From Karalla daura (taxonomy: Eukaryota; Chordata; Actinopteri; Chaetodontiformes; Leiognathidae): a DNA stretch of 64,000 bases. The notes under the pieces were generated by a model. That model ran no database searches and had not been told where the DNA came from. It saw only the letters and a program-made list of their open reading frames with translations. The position numbers were made by a program, and so were the translations under genes. Each line of letters starts with the position of its first letter. Positions within the stretch are counted from its first letter, which is position 1. The stretch spans positions 13,463,961-13,527,960 of the forward strand of contig CM055205.1 in NCBI GenBank assembly GCA_029224185.1, in the 5' to 3' direction. Below are positions 36,637 through 48,474 of the stretch, piece after piece.

Positions 36637-39600
36637 GCCGAGTCATACTCCCTACCTTTCATTGTTGAGGTGCTGTGGCTTGGTGCCAAGGAGGTGTGGG
36701 CTGATCACATCATAGTCTAACCTGAGACCATAAAATAAAGTCCATAACTGGAGGAAAAGTTAACTTAAGTGTTGATTTGTCATAAATAAATAAATAAACA
36801 AACAAACTGCTGCTAACTGTGATGTGTGAGTATTTGCTGAAGGTTGAATAAATATTGATAGCACACTGACCTCCAATGACTTGCACTCAGTGCATTGCTA
36901 AAGGATAACTAAAGACAAAATGGAGCAAAAAGACATGGTGGTCTGTTTAAAGCAAGGTCTTGATCTTTGAGAGTAAACTAAATAAGACTCTATAGGTGCA
37001 ATATACCGGCACCTACAAGTGTAGGATAATGTGCTACAGCCACACACTGAGCCAAATACCAACACTGCGATTCACTCCATCACATTCTAATGCTTAGTAT
37101 GTTAGCATGCCCAGATTTGTTCATTTCAGCCTCACGGTGCTGCTGCAGGAGAAGCCAGGGTTTCACCATCTTCATTAGCATGTATCCTTTGGGAACCAAG
37201 AGTAGCCTGTCTGTGCAAAATTTCACAGCAATCCATCAAAGTTTAATTTCCTGGACCAAAGGACTTATAACCAACCATATTGCCTTAACTAGTGAGAATG
37301 GCTATCACTGTCAGATTAATTGACCGAAGCCCATACCTCATACATAAAAGATCAAGGTGAGTTGTGTGTCACAATGGAAAATGTCCATTTAAGAAACATT
37401 GCAGTTTATCTTTCAGACCAATCTAGCACAACAATTTGAGTGTCCAAGCCTGGATTGACACAGGCCGTATACAAAATGCAGATACGCACATCTGCAGCTA
37501 TATGAGAAGGGTTGTGGTCATCCAGTGGGAGGGTAGACTGTGCTATCAAAAGCTCTAAACACAGATTAGTGTTCCTAAAATGTATTACTTTGACTAATAA
37601 AAGACTTTAATTAGGCTCTTGCATTTCCTTTCTGAAATCAAAACTGTCAGTTTAGAGATCAGCCCAGGCCGTGCGAGAGAGGAGAGGTCAGGCCTTGCTG
37701 CAGATATTAAAAGATGGGGTCAGCAAGTGGATCTCTTCTTTGTGAAATCCTCCTCAGGAATGTTGCTTGGTGGAGAGGGGAGCTGAAAGAGCATCCTCTC
37801 ATTCTGCGGTCTGGTACAGTTGGCTATATCGGCCTTAAACACGCCACAGTACTGAGGGACACTTACCAGCACGTCATTTATGAACAGATTTTCTGCACTT
37901 TATCTCCAGAGTTTTGGTGCTCAGCCATGAAAGGGATATTTCTTGCTTACTATGTTGTAAAAAAGCAACACATACACACACACACATACAATAATCATTA
38001 CATTTGAGACAATAACAGTTTGTGGAGCAGATTTAAGTTTGCAGAGGCCTCAGCTCGCATCAAAGCAGAAAAACTTTACTACACAGTAGTTGAAGTTGAG
38101 CCATGAGTTCCAGCTTGGCAGACGACAGGTGACAGTTGAGTGTGCCCTCAGAGCTTTCTTTTGCAAGGACTCAACCCTTCCATCCATCTGTCGATGTGTC
38201 TTTTCTTCCCTTTCAACTGTTCTCCCCCTCTCTCCATTACCCCTGCCCATCTCACTCATATTTCGTAGCCTGTGGAGGTGTGGTGGGGTTAAAAAAAAAA
38301 AGGTGGGGGGAGTCTGCATTTGACTCAGCCAAAAGCTCTCTGGCTGAGTGAGTCAATAATTCTATTTCTCTACTCTTAGCAGGCCCAAACAACCCCCTCG
38401 CACCCACTCCTCCACCCCTCATCCACATGCCTGCATTATCCTAAGCCAAAGCATCCGAGGTGTGTAACGTAAGCCTCTGCAGTTCGCCTCATGTTTCATA
38501 AAGAGATAACGGCCACTAAAAATACCCATCGCGTGTGGAGAGATAGCCCAGCATTAGTGGTATCTATGGCGGGCAGCCAGCAGAGCACAATCTCCTTTAA
38601 TTCCAAGCACAGACAACGAAGAAAAAGAAAGCACCATTACACAGACCTAACCACAGATACCACTTTGTCCAGATTGAAAATGTTCACTTAAAACTGCTCT
38701 GCATGGATGTATTATTAAAACCCACCTGCTCTGGAAACTAGGAATTGAAAAGAAGGTAATTGTTTTTACAGGATGTCACCATCACACAGCATCATGCCAT
38801 GAATAACAAAAATAATAGTGTGGGATGCGTGGGTTATGTTTCCTAACAAAAAACATGGAAAGATAAGTTTTAAGAATGGAACCAACAACTCATTGATCCT
38901 CAACTTCAACAGCTGTTGAATTCATTATCGCCTTTCATTACCAGTAAAAGTCAGCCTGGGATGCAAGTCTATCCAGGCAGTGGTATTGTGCAGCTTTTAA
39001 ATCTTGCATGGCCCTGCAGACGTCAGTGTCCTCCAGCTACAGAAGAGCTGTCGTTGAGTTTCCTACTGCTTCAACGCGCCTCAGATCCTCAGAGGGACGT
39101 CCACCCCCCCTCTCTGTAGACACAAGGCTGGGCCACAGCATGGTGAGTCTGTTTGCACTGCTGTTTTTATCGATGCGTACGCAGCGCCAGTGGTACAGCT
39201 GTGAGCGCACACACTTCCAAACTAATTGGGGTGTCTGTCGTCACTCTAACTCTCGGGGCAGGAGCTATTGTGCGCGCACAACCTGAAGTTGTGCGCAGCT
39301 TGTTAGGGAGAGAGTGTGAGTGAAAGGCAAGGCAGATCAGGAATGTTTTGGCTTTGAGCAAGTGTTTGTGTCTCTACCCATCTGCGTCCCCTTCGCACTA
39401 TCCAGTGCTCAGTCTGTTCTCTGCAGAGACTACATTTTCTACATGCTCAGACAGACAGATGGAATGAGACAAGAGAAAGAAAAAAAGTTGCTTAAGTAAG
39501 AAAAAATACCTGGCCACAGTTGACTGAGTAGAAAAGCTTTGTACTAGTGATTGAAAATACTCGTCATCAAATTTCATCCCTCTACTCCTCTTTGCCACGT

Positions 39601-39797
39601 TTGCACTCATGAGGTCGGGTTCAACCGACAAAATGCAAAACTCCTAAAAGTGTCTTGACCTTTCGGAGTTATTAACAATGATCAATAATTCAGAGTCAAA
39701 TTCTGAGTGCTGATTTAGCTGAACTCCAAAAAAGTTCCCTCCTTTCAGCAAAAAGTGTTGCATGTCCACTTGCATGGTGTCAGACATTGGTGATAGT
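36634..39797. other. Noncoding, nothing firmly recognised
   Basis: Contains an AAAT/AAAC run at 36783-36806, a short CA run at 37976-37985, and a locally CpG-rich block around 39170-39300 that holds the hairpin listed separately. A possible start-codon exon end (ACAGCATG then GTGAGT at 39138-39146) was noted, but the upstream frame is not convincing. Confidence 0.45.
39274..39296. other. GC-rich perfect hairpin
   Basis: GCGCACAAC, a 5-base loop CTGAA, then GTTGTGCGC gives a 9-bp perfect stem in a CpG-rich setting. It could be a protein-binding palindrome or simply chance. Confidence 0.6.
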
Positions 39798-39966
39798 CAG
39801 GGGTACTGCCAGAAATCTTGGGCCCCAGTTTAGGGCCCCCCTACACAAGAAAATACTATTAAAATAATATTAATGGCCCTCAAAGGGCCCCCAGTCAGTG
39901 CCGGGCCCTTAGCATTATCCTTACTTTTGGCACCCATGGCGATAGACATAGTTTGGAGCGCCACTG
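39798..39966. mobile_element. hAT-like non-autonomous remnant
   Basis: This 169-bp segment starts CAGGGGTACTGCC and ends GGAGCGCCACTG, giving weak inverted ends of the CAGNGG type. Inside are GGGCCCCAGTTTAGGGCCCC and GCCCTCAAAGGGCCCCCAG, a GGCCC-rich layout I associate with common small fish hAT derivatives. No target-site duplication is visible, so the ends may be eroded. Confidence 0.4.
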
Positions 39967-40002
39967 TAAAAAAATTAACATCAGTTCAGAGCGTATTTTT
40001 GG

Positions 40003-40578
40003 ACCTTGCACCTCTTTTGTCCTCCTCTTCATTGTCATATTTCACTTACAGTACATCCATTTTCCCTCTCCCTTCAGTTAAACCTCCTGTTACCTATAGT
40101 TGTTCTTCCTCTCACCCACTCCCCACTACAACATCTTCTTCCATCGCCTCCTTTAACTGTCGTAACTGGCTTCCTTTTCACCCATGGTTCTTTACACTCC
40201 TCTCCTTTGTTGTTCCTTTTTTAAATTTTCCTCCATTTCGTCTTCCACTTCCACTTACTTTACTTCCTCCTTCACAATTGTTACAAATCAGTTGCTTATA
40301 TATTTCATTTGGCTTTATATTTTATTCTTGTTGCTTTAACTCCCCATGAGTCCACTTCATCTTTTCCCCCTCCGGACTTCCACTAATGTACTCGCATCCT
40401 ATGTTTCTCTCATTCCCATTTACTCTTCCACCACAGCTTTCCTCAATTGTCACCCCTTCCTTTGCCATTTTCACATCTCTGCTACTCCTACTACACCCTC
40501 TTCCACTTCTTTACATCTTATTTTTCAATTTCAACTTTTCTTTCTTCCCTTCTTTTCCCATTCTGCTTGTAAAGGTGC
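40003..40578 (+). repeat. Long pyrimidine-rich, strand-asymmetric tract
   Basis: About 570 bp in which C and T dominate and G is scarce, rich in TTCC, CTCC, CTTC and ACTT words with no fixed period. It is probably a decayed pyrimidine simple repeat. The lack of purines removes many stops, which explains the 158-, 105- and 79-codon frames here. None has domain features. Confidence 0.75.
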
Positions 40579-42947
40579 AGGCTGATTACAAATTATACAG
40601 TCCCTGTTGGCACAAACAAGGCACAGACTTCAGTTTGACAGGAAACAGATTACTGCCGGGGCAAAAGCTTGAGCCATTTCCACTTCCCTCAGATCTTTTC
40701 TAGACTTTCACCATTTGGATTTCTATCAAGCCAAAGTGGGTGTCGAGTCAATGCTTGCTCTTCATCTTTGCAGGGAAACGGATGGAAGGAGATTACTGTG
40801 GATACACTCACCCAGCCTGCCCCACCAGTCCAGCACTTCATCTCTCAGTGTGATTAAATAGGAGACATTCACACCCGATTTGTTAATTCATCAAAACGGT
40901 ACCTTGTGGGATACAGAGGTTGTATTAATCACATTTTAGGCATATTCATGTTGGCTTGCATAAGGCTCAAACAAGCATGCATTACAGATTAGTCATCTGG
41001 TGAAGATACCTCACCAAGGGCTCATCACATTAATATATTACACCAGTCACAAGGTCTGAAGGGAAAAAAGACTGCAAGACAAAAAATATTTTTTGGTGGA
41101 GTTGACAAGTTATGGAGTGAATACAGATGATGAACTTGGAATATCGACCGGAGATCTATGAATGTTTTTTGGAGGAGCAAAACCAATTTGAGATACAACA
41201 AATGGAGTTAGATATGAGACCTGCAGATTTGTGAACTTCTCACTGCCCTGCCCATTTTGAAGATATTGGTTACGATGAGTGAATTTCTACAGCAGCACAG
41301 CAGTACCTACCTTGTTAGGATACTGTTTCAGAGGAGGTGGAGGTGGGGGATTGTTGGGCACCACCACCACCATCACCTCTCCCCTCATTGTTGTCTACTT
41401 TGCCTCAGAACTACAAGGCTTTATAACAGTCATTAGAAACTAAATCCCTCTGGCTCTACTGGCCACCGTGAAGCACTGGCATTCAGGGCTTGATAAATGG
41501 ACGCTCAACACTGGTTATTATGATGAATGGGAATTTCAAACTGGTAACAGTGCCAGGTATAGGAGTGAAAAGATAAATAAATAAATAAATAAAACCCTGA
41601 AAGGAATTCCTCTGGAAAGGGCTCCCAATGACAAATTGGAAACGGATGCCCATAGGGTCAGTTGACAGTCACTGTATTGGCTTTTATTGGATTGTTGGAC
41701 TTGCTTGAAGTTAGGCTACTGTGCAGGGAGGTGTTTTGACAAAATGAGATCTATCCACCCCAAAAAAAGTTACGAAAAAAAGTCCAATACCTCAGCAGCC
41801 TGTTGGGAAAAGGACGTCAATAAACAGATCAGCCGTAACCATGATGAGTGCAGAGTAGTGAAGGTCCACGCTTGTGTAGCCACCGGTGCAGGTTACTTGG
41901 ACTTCTGCTGCAGACATGGACGCAGTCAAGCAATACATTACATCAGCCGTATTATCATTCGAGAAAAACATGAAAAAAAGGGAGGAGAAAGGGAGAAAGA
42001 GGTAACACTGTGAACTACACTACACTGGGTGTCTGATCAATGAGGGGTATCAGGCAGAAGAGAGGAAGGGAAAGAGGGGATGAGCTAAAGGGAGGGATGC
42101 AGAGACGGAGCAGGGGGTACAGTATAAGGCAATTTAATCACAACCATCTCGGCTGGATAATAAGAGAGGAGCGGGAGCATATAAATAGTGAGCGAGAGAA
42201 TAATGGGACTCATTTTAGGAGAGTATTTAACCTATTTCAGAGAAAATCCAGGGTAATCAATTAAAAGCTCTTTTAGCTCGGGCCTCAACTTTAATTACTC
42301 TTCAAATGCGATTATTCTCTGACATGCTACCTTAGCTCTAGAAATAGATATAATATTAGCTAGATTTAAGTGCTGGCTCTTGTAATCAGCAAGCAAAGAG
42401 AAAGACCCAAAAATGTCAAACAATTGCAGCATCATGTCAAAATTATTATTTGTCACCACTATAAGATTTAAACCTACTATGCAATATTTCTATATCACCA
42501 TTATCTAGAACTGAGACTTATTGAGACATTAGTTGAGTGTGTGATGGTAGCATAGTAAACATGAGATGAGAGATTGAGGAAGGAAGCCACCAAAAGGTGA
42601 ATAAAACTTTATTCCTTTAACTTGCTACCTTACTTTGCATTTCCTTCAAATGTTTTTGCCGAAGTCATATTGGATAGATTTTCAGGAGAGATGAGGGTTG
42701 GTTAACAATGAAAAAAAACAAAAAAAAATCTCCCAAGGTCCAACGCTTTTCTGCTTCAAGATGTGATCAAACCACTTCCACGCACAGCAGCCAAAGATGA
42801 TATACTGTACAGCACCTTTAATGCAAATACAGTGATCAGGCATGAAGAGATACATGCATGTGTGCTCTGATCTCCTTCATGCATATTCATAAATCTCTGC
42901 ACTGCTCTATCACATCTGTGATTATGTGCCGCTTATTGAATAAGTAT
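40579..42947. other. Noncoding, possible conserved noncoding block
   Basis: Includes a short AAAT repeat (41572-41594) and a purine-rich block (41965-42120). The segment 42120-42330 is AT-rich and repeat-free, with TTTAATCACAACC, CAATTAAAAGCTC and TTTAATTACTC words of the kind bound by homeodomain factors. No gene is seen. Confidence 0.4.
41572..41594 (+). repeat. (AAAT)n microsatellite
   Basis: A short TAAA-type run of about 5-6 units. Confidence 0.9.
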
Positions 42948-43062
42948 GTAGCACTGTTGCCTCACAGCAAGAAAGACCTGGGTTCAAGTTTCTTGCCACA
43001 GCGTAACAATGTGTGAACGAAGTGATACTTTTCTAGTCTTAATGACCATGCAAAATTTCCTC
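42948..43062 (+). mobile_element. tRNA-derived SINE head and adjoining repeat fragment
   Basis: GTAGCACTGTTGCCTCACAG and CAAGAAAGACCTGGGTTCAA (B box near 42981) are a clear V-SINE/DANA-type head. The body breaks off after TTCTTGCC. From 43020, TGATACTTTTCTAGTC and TTAATGACCATGC match a block of the other SINE type seen at 17392. The copy is therefore truncated or composite. Confidence 0.6.
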
Positions 43063-43309
43063 TAAGTGACACCGATGTGGTATACAATAGGTTGGGAAAA
43101 TGGCTCGATGGGTTCTGATTTATATGGTGCTCAACACAGATTGATATCTGTATCTGTACTTATGACTCACTTAGGCTGAAATTCTGAGATAGTTACAAAG
43201 CCTAATAATTATCTTAATTCTTGCTTAGTGCCAGGCCTGACATGACAACCTAAAAACCCCTTCTCCCCCAACACCTTGTCAGCAGCCGGCTGTGAAAATG
43301 TGAAGCCTA
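43063..43309. other. Noncoding, nothing recognised
   Basis: Short spacer between SINE and MITE-like sequences. Confidence 0.5.
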
Positions 43310-43890
43310 CTGGGCTATATTCACATAGCAGGTCTGAATGCTCAATTCCCATTTTCTAGACAGATCTAATTTTTTTTGTTTGGTTGTTCACATTGCTTAC
43401 CAAATGTGACCTATTCAGTACATGGCTCCTGTGTGAATGGTTCACAGGCTCACATGCTCAGAAAAACAAAAACAATGATGTCATCACGTTACACACGTAG
43501 CCAAGCGCAGGGTCCATTTACAGAAGGAAACAGATACCACTAGCACTATGTTAACTTTCCAGTTTTTGAGCAGTGGAAGAAGGTGACGGAATGAACACAT
43601 ATGCTGTTGTCGTGGTTCATGTCTACTCTGTAGCTCCAGCGCAGAATTGCTATGACTGTCACTCTGTCACTCTAGAGTGACTAGGAAGCCACGTTATATG
43701 CGTCATGACCATTCAAACAGCACACGCAGACATCTGTCTATATCTATCCAGATATCTATCTGGACCTGCTTTGAAAGCAATCCAGGTCCGATTTAGAAGG
43801 ATCTGATTTCATGCAACTTGTGCATGAGTCGCATAAAGACAAAAAGATCGGATTTGAGTTACATTTCACTGCAGTGTGGACATCGCCCAG
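43310..43890. mobile_element. MITE-like DNA transposon, 581 bp
   Basis: Imperfect inverted ends. The left end reads CTGGGCTATATTCACATAGC. The reverse complement of the right end reads CTGGGCGATGTCCACACTGC. They match at about 16-17 of 20 positions. Internal words near each end are also related: CAGATCTAATTTTTTT on the left and GATCGGATTTGAGTTAC on the right. The layout resembles small fish hAT-type non-autonomous elements whose ends carry GATCNGATTT words. No clear 8-bp duplication is visible, so the true ends may extend further or be eroded. No coding capacity. Confidence 0.55.
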
Positions 43891-45224
43891 GTGTTTAGTC
43901 AATATGTGCTCAAAGTCGCCAGGACACTCAGAAAGTCTGTTACTGCCACAGCGGCAAGCTCACAGTAGGCCTGCTTGTTTGACAGTCAACCCAACACTAA
44001 TCCACTGCTCTGAATCGCTCACAGAGGGGGAGAGAGGTTGAAATGGCTGCAGGGCGTACTTCTGAAGATATGCAGCTCTGCACTCGCATATAGTCCCAGT
44101 GAGACCTTGTGTAACGTGGCTGTTTGCAAAAACATGTGTATCAGCATCGCGATGTGCATAGTTCGCACAGATGAATGCACATTACATAGACACTGGGACA
44201 ATACATCATGCATAGATTTTGGAAAACTATCATGTTCTGATGCCCATTTGGATAGATCGAAACAGAAAACAGGAGCATGAGCTTTGATTTAGAGACGTTA
44301 GCTTTGTAAAGCTCGTCATTAGCTGTTACAGCTGATAACTGCATGGACCAGGAACGATGCAACAGGCTCTATTTTATAACTCTATTGCAAGTCCAGTGGA
44401 GAGAATTGTGGCAAAGTACATGAATGGGCGAGTGCTCACTCAACGTAAGCAAGTGCCATTCAGTGAAAGATGGGACACTGAGCGGCAGGCAGACATCAGA
44501 TTTTTGAGCATCATTTACAAGGCTGAAAAGAGGTTAAAAAAATAGAAAAAAGATTCAAGTGGTGCAAACTAGACTGTAGTCATGTTGACATTCACATGCA
44601 ATGTTAAGAGCGTTCTTGTCATGAGCACATCATATCAGTTGACACACATTTGTTGTTGTATTTTGTGTTAATGGTGTATGCCAAACCTCATTTCAGTCTT
44701 CATTCTCATGCTGTTTGCAGTATTGGTTCCCTGACTGAAAGAAAAAAAAAAACACAGACAACACTGTTATTGTAAGCAAGACGAGAGAAAACACTGCTTT
44801 TCGATTCAACATGAGGATATAAATATAAGTTAAACAAACGCTACCGTATTCGCTGGAGTGCAATTATGTGTAAAGAGTTACAGCAAACATCACAGCATTG
44901 TAAGATATCCAGATAAAGTATTAGCTGTATGGCTATAACTTGTGACAGAGGGAAAGAAAAAAGAACATTTTACAAATGTTTTACAGAGCCAACCAGATCA
45001 ACAGAGCTCATTGTTGACATCCCAGACAGAGTATATAAAAACTCACAGTTAATTTGAACTCTTAAGGTAAGGCAACTTGGGTTGTACCCATTGAAGCTTG
45101 TTTCAATGAATGCAGGGCAATAAAAAAGTACAAAAAAAAGTCCATTCCTTTTTTTTTGAGAGATAGGTGAAGTCAGACAAAAGGTTTGGAATTATGAATT
45201 GGCACTTGTGTGATCAGCACAGTC
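43891..45224. other. Noncoding, nothing recognised
   Basis: AT-rich sequence with poly-A and poly-T runs. The short frames near 44040-44545 are unremarkable. Confidence 0.5.
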
Positions 45225-45537
45225 CCCTCACAACACACCACCTCACAACATGGTTTGACTCCCAGGTTGGACTGAAGGCCTTTCTGAGTTTGCATGTTGT
45301 CACCACTTGAGTTTTCTCCAAAGACCGTGGTTTCCTCCCATGGCCCGAAATCCTGCGTGTTTAGGACAATTGGAGACAATAAATAACCCGTGGGTGTGAG
45401 TGTGAAAGTGTGTGTGCCCTGTGATAGAGTGGCGACCTGCACAGGTTGTACTGCATGCATCTGTTCTATATGTACTACAGGTAAACGCAAGCAGACCCCT
45501 GTGACACCAGTGACACAGGTATAATGAATGGATGGAA
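45225..45537 (+). mobile_element. V-SINE/DANA-like SINE, nearly full length
   Basis: The most complete copy. A decayed tRNA-like head (CCTCACAACATGGTTTGACT, B-box position) runs into the V-type central domain (CTGAGTTTGCATGTTGTCAC and GTGGTTTCCTCCCATGGCCC). The body has GGACAATTGGAGACAATAAA, GTGGGTGTGAGTGTGAAAGT and GCCCTGTGATAGAGTGGCGA. The 3' part has CAAGCAGACCCCTGTGACAC, then a TAATGAATGGATGG tail. The minus-strand 161-codon frame across it is a by-product. Confidence 0.7.
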
Positions 45538-47925
45538 TTGGCACTTCAAATAAAGTTGTTTTTATAGCTACTGAATTACTCACTGCAAAACCATACAAAG
45601 TGTCAATTAAAGCACCCAGCATGGTTCTATTAAGCTCTGTTATTTCTGCATGTTGCATGTCCCTTCTCTAACCCTCTTTTTTTTCTCCAACTTTTAATCC
45701 CTCCAGCTTTAGGTCAACATACTTCTCACTCCTCAAAGTGATTGGAGAGAACAACCATAGCTGCAGACTCACAGCTCCACACCCATCCCACCGGATGAGC
45801 ACTCTGTGACTCAAAGATGGCTCGACAGATGGATTATATCCTTGTTGTCGGTGCCTTGCTGCCGGCCATGAGGCAGAAGTGTTTGATAAAGGCATGTCAA
45901 AACAGCTGTAGAGCTCTCTGACTAAAAAGTCCACGCTGGGGGAGGACTGGGATCAGGTCAGCCCCAGCTCTGCCTCATGCATGGTAAAGGATTGCACGTT
46001 CACTTGAGGTGTTGAGAGAAAAGAAGAGAGGGAGAGCCACACTTTTCCATGCAGCGGTTGTTTTGATCCTTAGAAAGCACAGCTCTGTTTGTTTGGAGCC
46101 CTGGAGGAACATGCTGACTAACCGCTTCTCACTGGTGACCTTGCATCCAGTTTCACTGTTTGTGGGGTGCTGGTAACAAAGAAAGGTGGGGGCTTCTATA
46201 GACACAGAGCAGCTTAAGTTTAATTGCTTGTGGTGGCAGTCAAAGTCAATATGCTGGTCAATGGCCCGTGCATCCTGCAGGTTCATTTCCCCATAATTAC
46301 TCTACATGCGCCCGGCCAATGCATAAGTCTGTCATCATTAAAATAATAAGAATGGGTTGGGCAAGGAGGCGGGCAGGAAGAATGGAGGAACAAATGCAAA
46401 AGAAATGAATGAATCAATACTGCAGACAAGAGGACGACGTGGCCTAGTGCAGCACAGGCCCAGAATTGAAAGGTAGGTGAGTTTGTGGTTTCTTACGTGC
46501 ACACATAATCACATGTAAAATGCATACATTTACACACAGAAATGCCTCAATATGAACAATATGGCTTTAATACAAAGGGGATATTTTTGCCTGTGAGCAA
46601 TGGCTATTTCTATAGCTTTGTGAGTGGCTATTTATTTACACTTTTTCAGACATTTGCCTTTTTCCACTAATGCTGCCTAATTCAGTTCATATCTTGGATG
46701 AAAATACTTGGGTAGGAATGCTGGTTATTGACAGCAGGTGATAAACATTCCCAAAGCACCAACTCGGCTCATTATGGCTCCCCTGAACCTGCTGGATTGC
46801 AAGTTAATACCAGACAAAAAGATGAAGCATTTGTGTCTGCACTCGTGCACATCTGTGCGCGCGAGGTGGTGTGCGTCCACCGTGGCGCAGCCATGTGTTG
46901 TACAGTTGCCGAGTGTAATCCTCGGCCTTTACCAGCTGCCCACAGGTCTCTCAAAAACGTCTCACTCAAATTAAAAACAGGTGGACACAGTTTGATTAGC
47001 TTGTTAAAACACACCTGCTACTGAAGGGTGAGGCATCATGGACACACACACACATTCTCACACATAGTGCACACCTATCACAAGTACAAAAAAAACTTAT
47101 TGGGGCCTGTGGAGCAAAGATAACTATAATATGAGGAAATATTGGAGGTATTAAAGGCTGCAGTTATAACTGCAATGCTGAGCTCGGGTGACAATTATAC
47201 CAAAAAAAAAGATACAATACAATGGATTTCACAAGCTGACAGTCATTCAGCAGTCTAGCCTCTGTATTGCAATGTGCTAGTTTATTTGAGTGAAATGACT
47301 TTTATTTCTGGTAACAGGTGGAATTAACTCACTCAATATTAGTCATGTAAAGCTGCTACTTTAGCCACAACTAGGAATTAAAGGGAAAAGATGAAGTATT
47401 CATAAGACAGTCTGGACATATTTTCTTTTAGCAACAAAATAAAGTAGAGTTGCAACATGGTAGTTCTTGATCCTCAAACTTTTTCCATGTTTGCTTGTTT
47501 TCCGATGCCTCAATCAGGCAACAAGATCAATGCACTGGAACAGTCAGGGCCAGTAAAATGGTTAATTTATTGGTAAATTGAAACATTTCTTATGATCATT
47601 CGTATAATCACAATCTGTCCCGATTCCTTGGAAGATCTCATGCACTTAGTCTGGCTTTATTCAGCTCTGAGGCACAGACAGAGGCTTTTAAAACCATCTC
47701 TGATATTATCAGGGTTGGACTAAAGCTTTGTCCAGTATCTCTAGCTCTTTCCCTCTGTCTGCAAACACACACTGCGACCTTTTCCAACCTCGCTAGCCTT
47801 ACCAGTGATACCACTTCCAAAAAGCCACTCAAAAAAATTATTAATACATTCATTCATTGATTTTCATTTTTTTTAATCTTACAGCGTAATTTTTTTATTA
47901 TGATTATTATTGAGACGATGTATTT
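45538..47925. other. Noncoding, nothing firmly recognised
   Basis: Mixed sequence. A locally CpG-rich patch at 46845-46925 (GTGCGCGCGAGG, CACCGTGGCGCAGCC) stands out, but no exon or promoter can be defined. Confidence 0.45.
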
Positions 47926-48005
47926 GTGTGTGTGTGTGTGTGTGTGCGTGTGGGTGGATATGTGGGTGGGGGTGTGTGTGGGGAGGGGGGGGGGGGGGGG
48001 GGGGG
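47926..48005 (+). repeat. GT-rich tract ending in a poly-G run of 21
   Basis: A GT repeat grades into GTGGGTGGGGG and then G21 (47985-48005). The G tracts on one strand make it quadruplex prone and hard to sequence accurately. Confidence 0.9.
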
Positions 48006-48474
48006 TTCAATGGATGGTCTAATGATTCAGCAAGTATTATCGTTTTATGGTGTGCTGTGATGTTCCCAGTGGCTGCATTTAAAGGCACCAGAGACATTCT
48101 CTGAGAAAGCATTTTATGGTATGCCAGTAGGTTAACAGCTATTTGAAAACCTATTGAGTCATTGTTACATTTAAAGGTTCTCAAACATGAAGCGTTTTAT
48201 TCCTATGTCGGCCTTTACTTCAGCGACTGGAATGGATGTGTGCGTGTGTGTATTGAGGAGTTATTCCCTCCCATCGCCAATGGGATAAGGGCAATTGAAC
48301 CCTGGCACATCAGGTTTTAAATGCTCACTTATGCATCAAATGCATCTCTGGAAGATAATAAGATGCCATTATAGATTTTTGTGAAAATTCATTACATGGG
48401 AGGAAAAGCTTGTGCATGTTAACCCTCTTCCCTTTCCCTTGTCTCACCCCTCAACAAATTCTTTTCAAGCAGCT
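48006..48474. other. Noncoding, nothing recognised
   Basis: Ordinary spacer with a short GTGTGCGTGTGTG stretch near 48238-48251. Confidence 0.5.

Noticed and set aside
39873..40703. Long plus-strand frames of 158, 105 and 79 codons
   Set aside because: They lie in the pyrimidine-rich tract, where stop codons are rare. The peptides are low-complexity Ser/Leu/Pro/Phe.
45173..45658. 161-codon minus-strand frame
   Set aside because: Overlaps the V-SINE-like copy on the other strand and encodes nothing recognisable.
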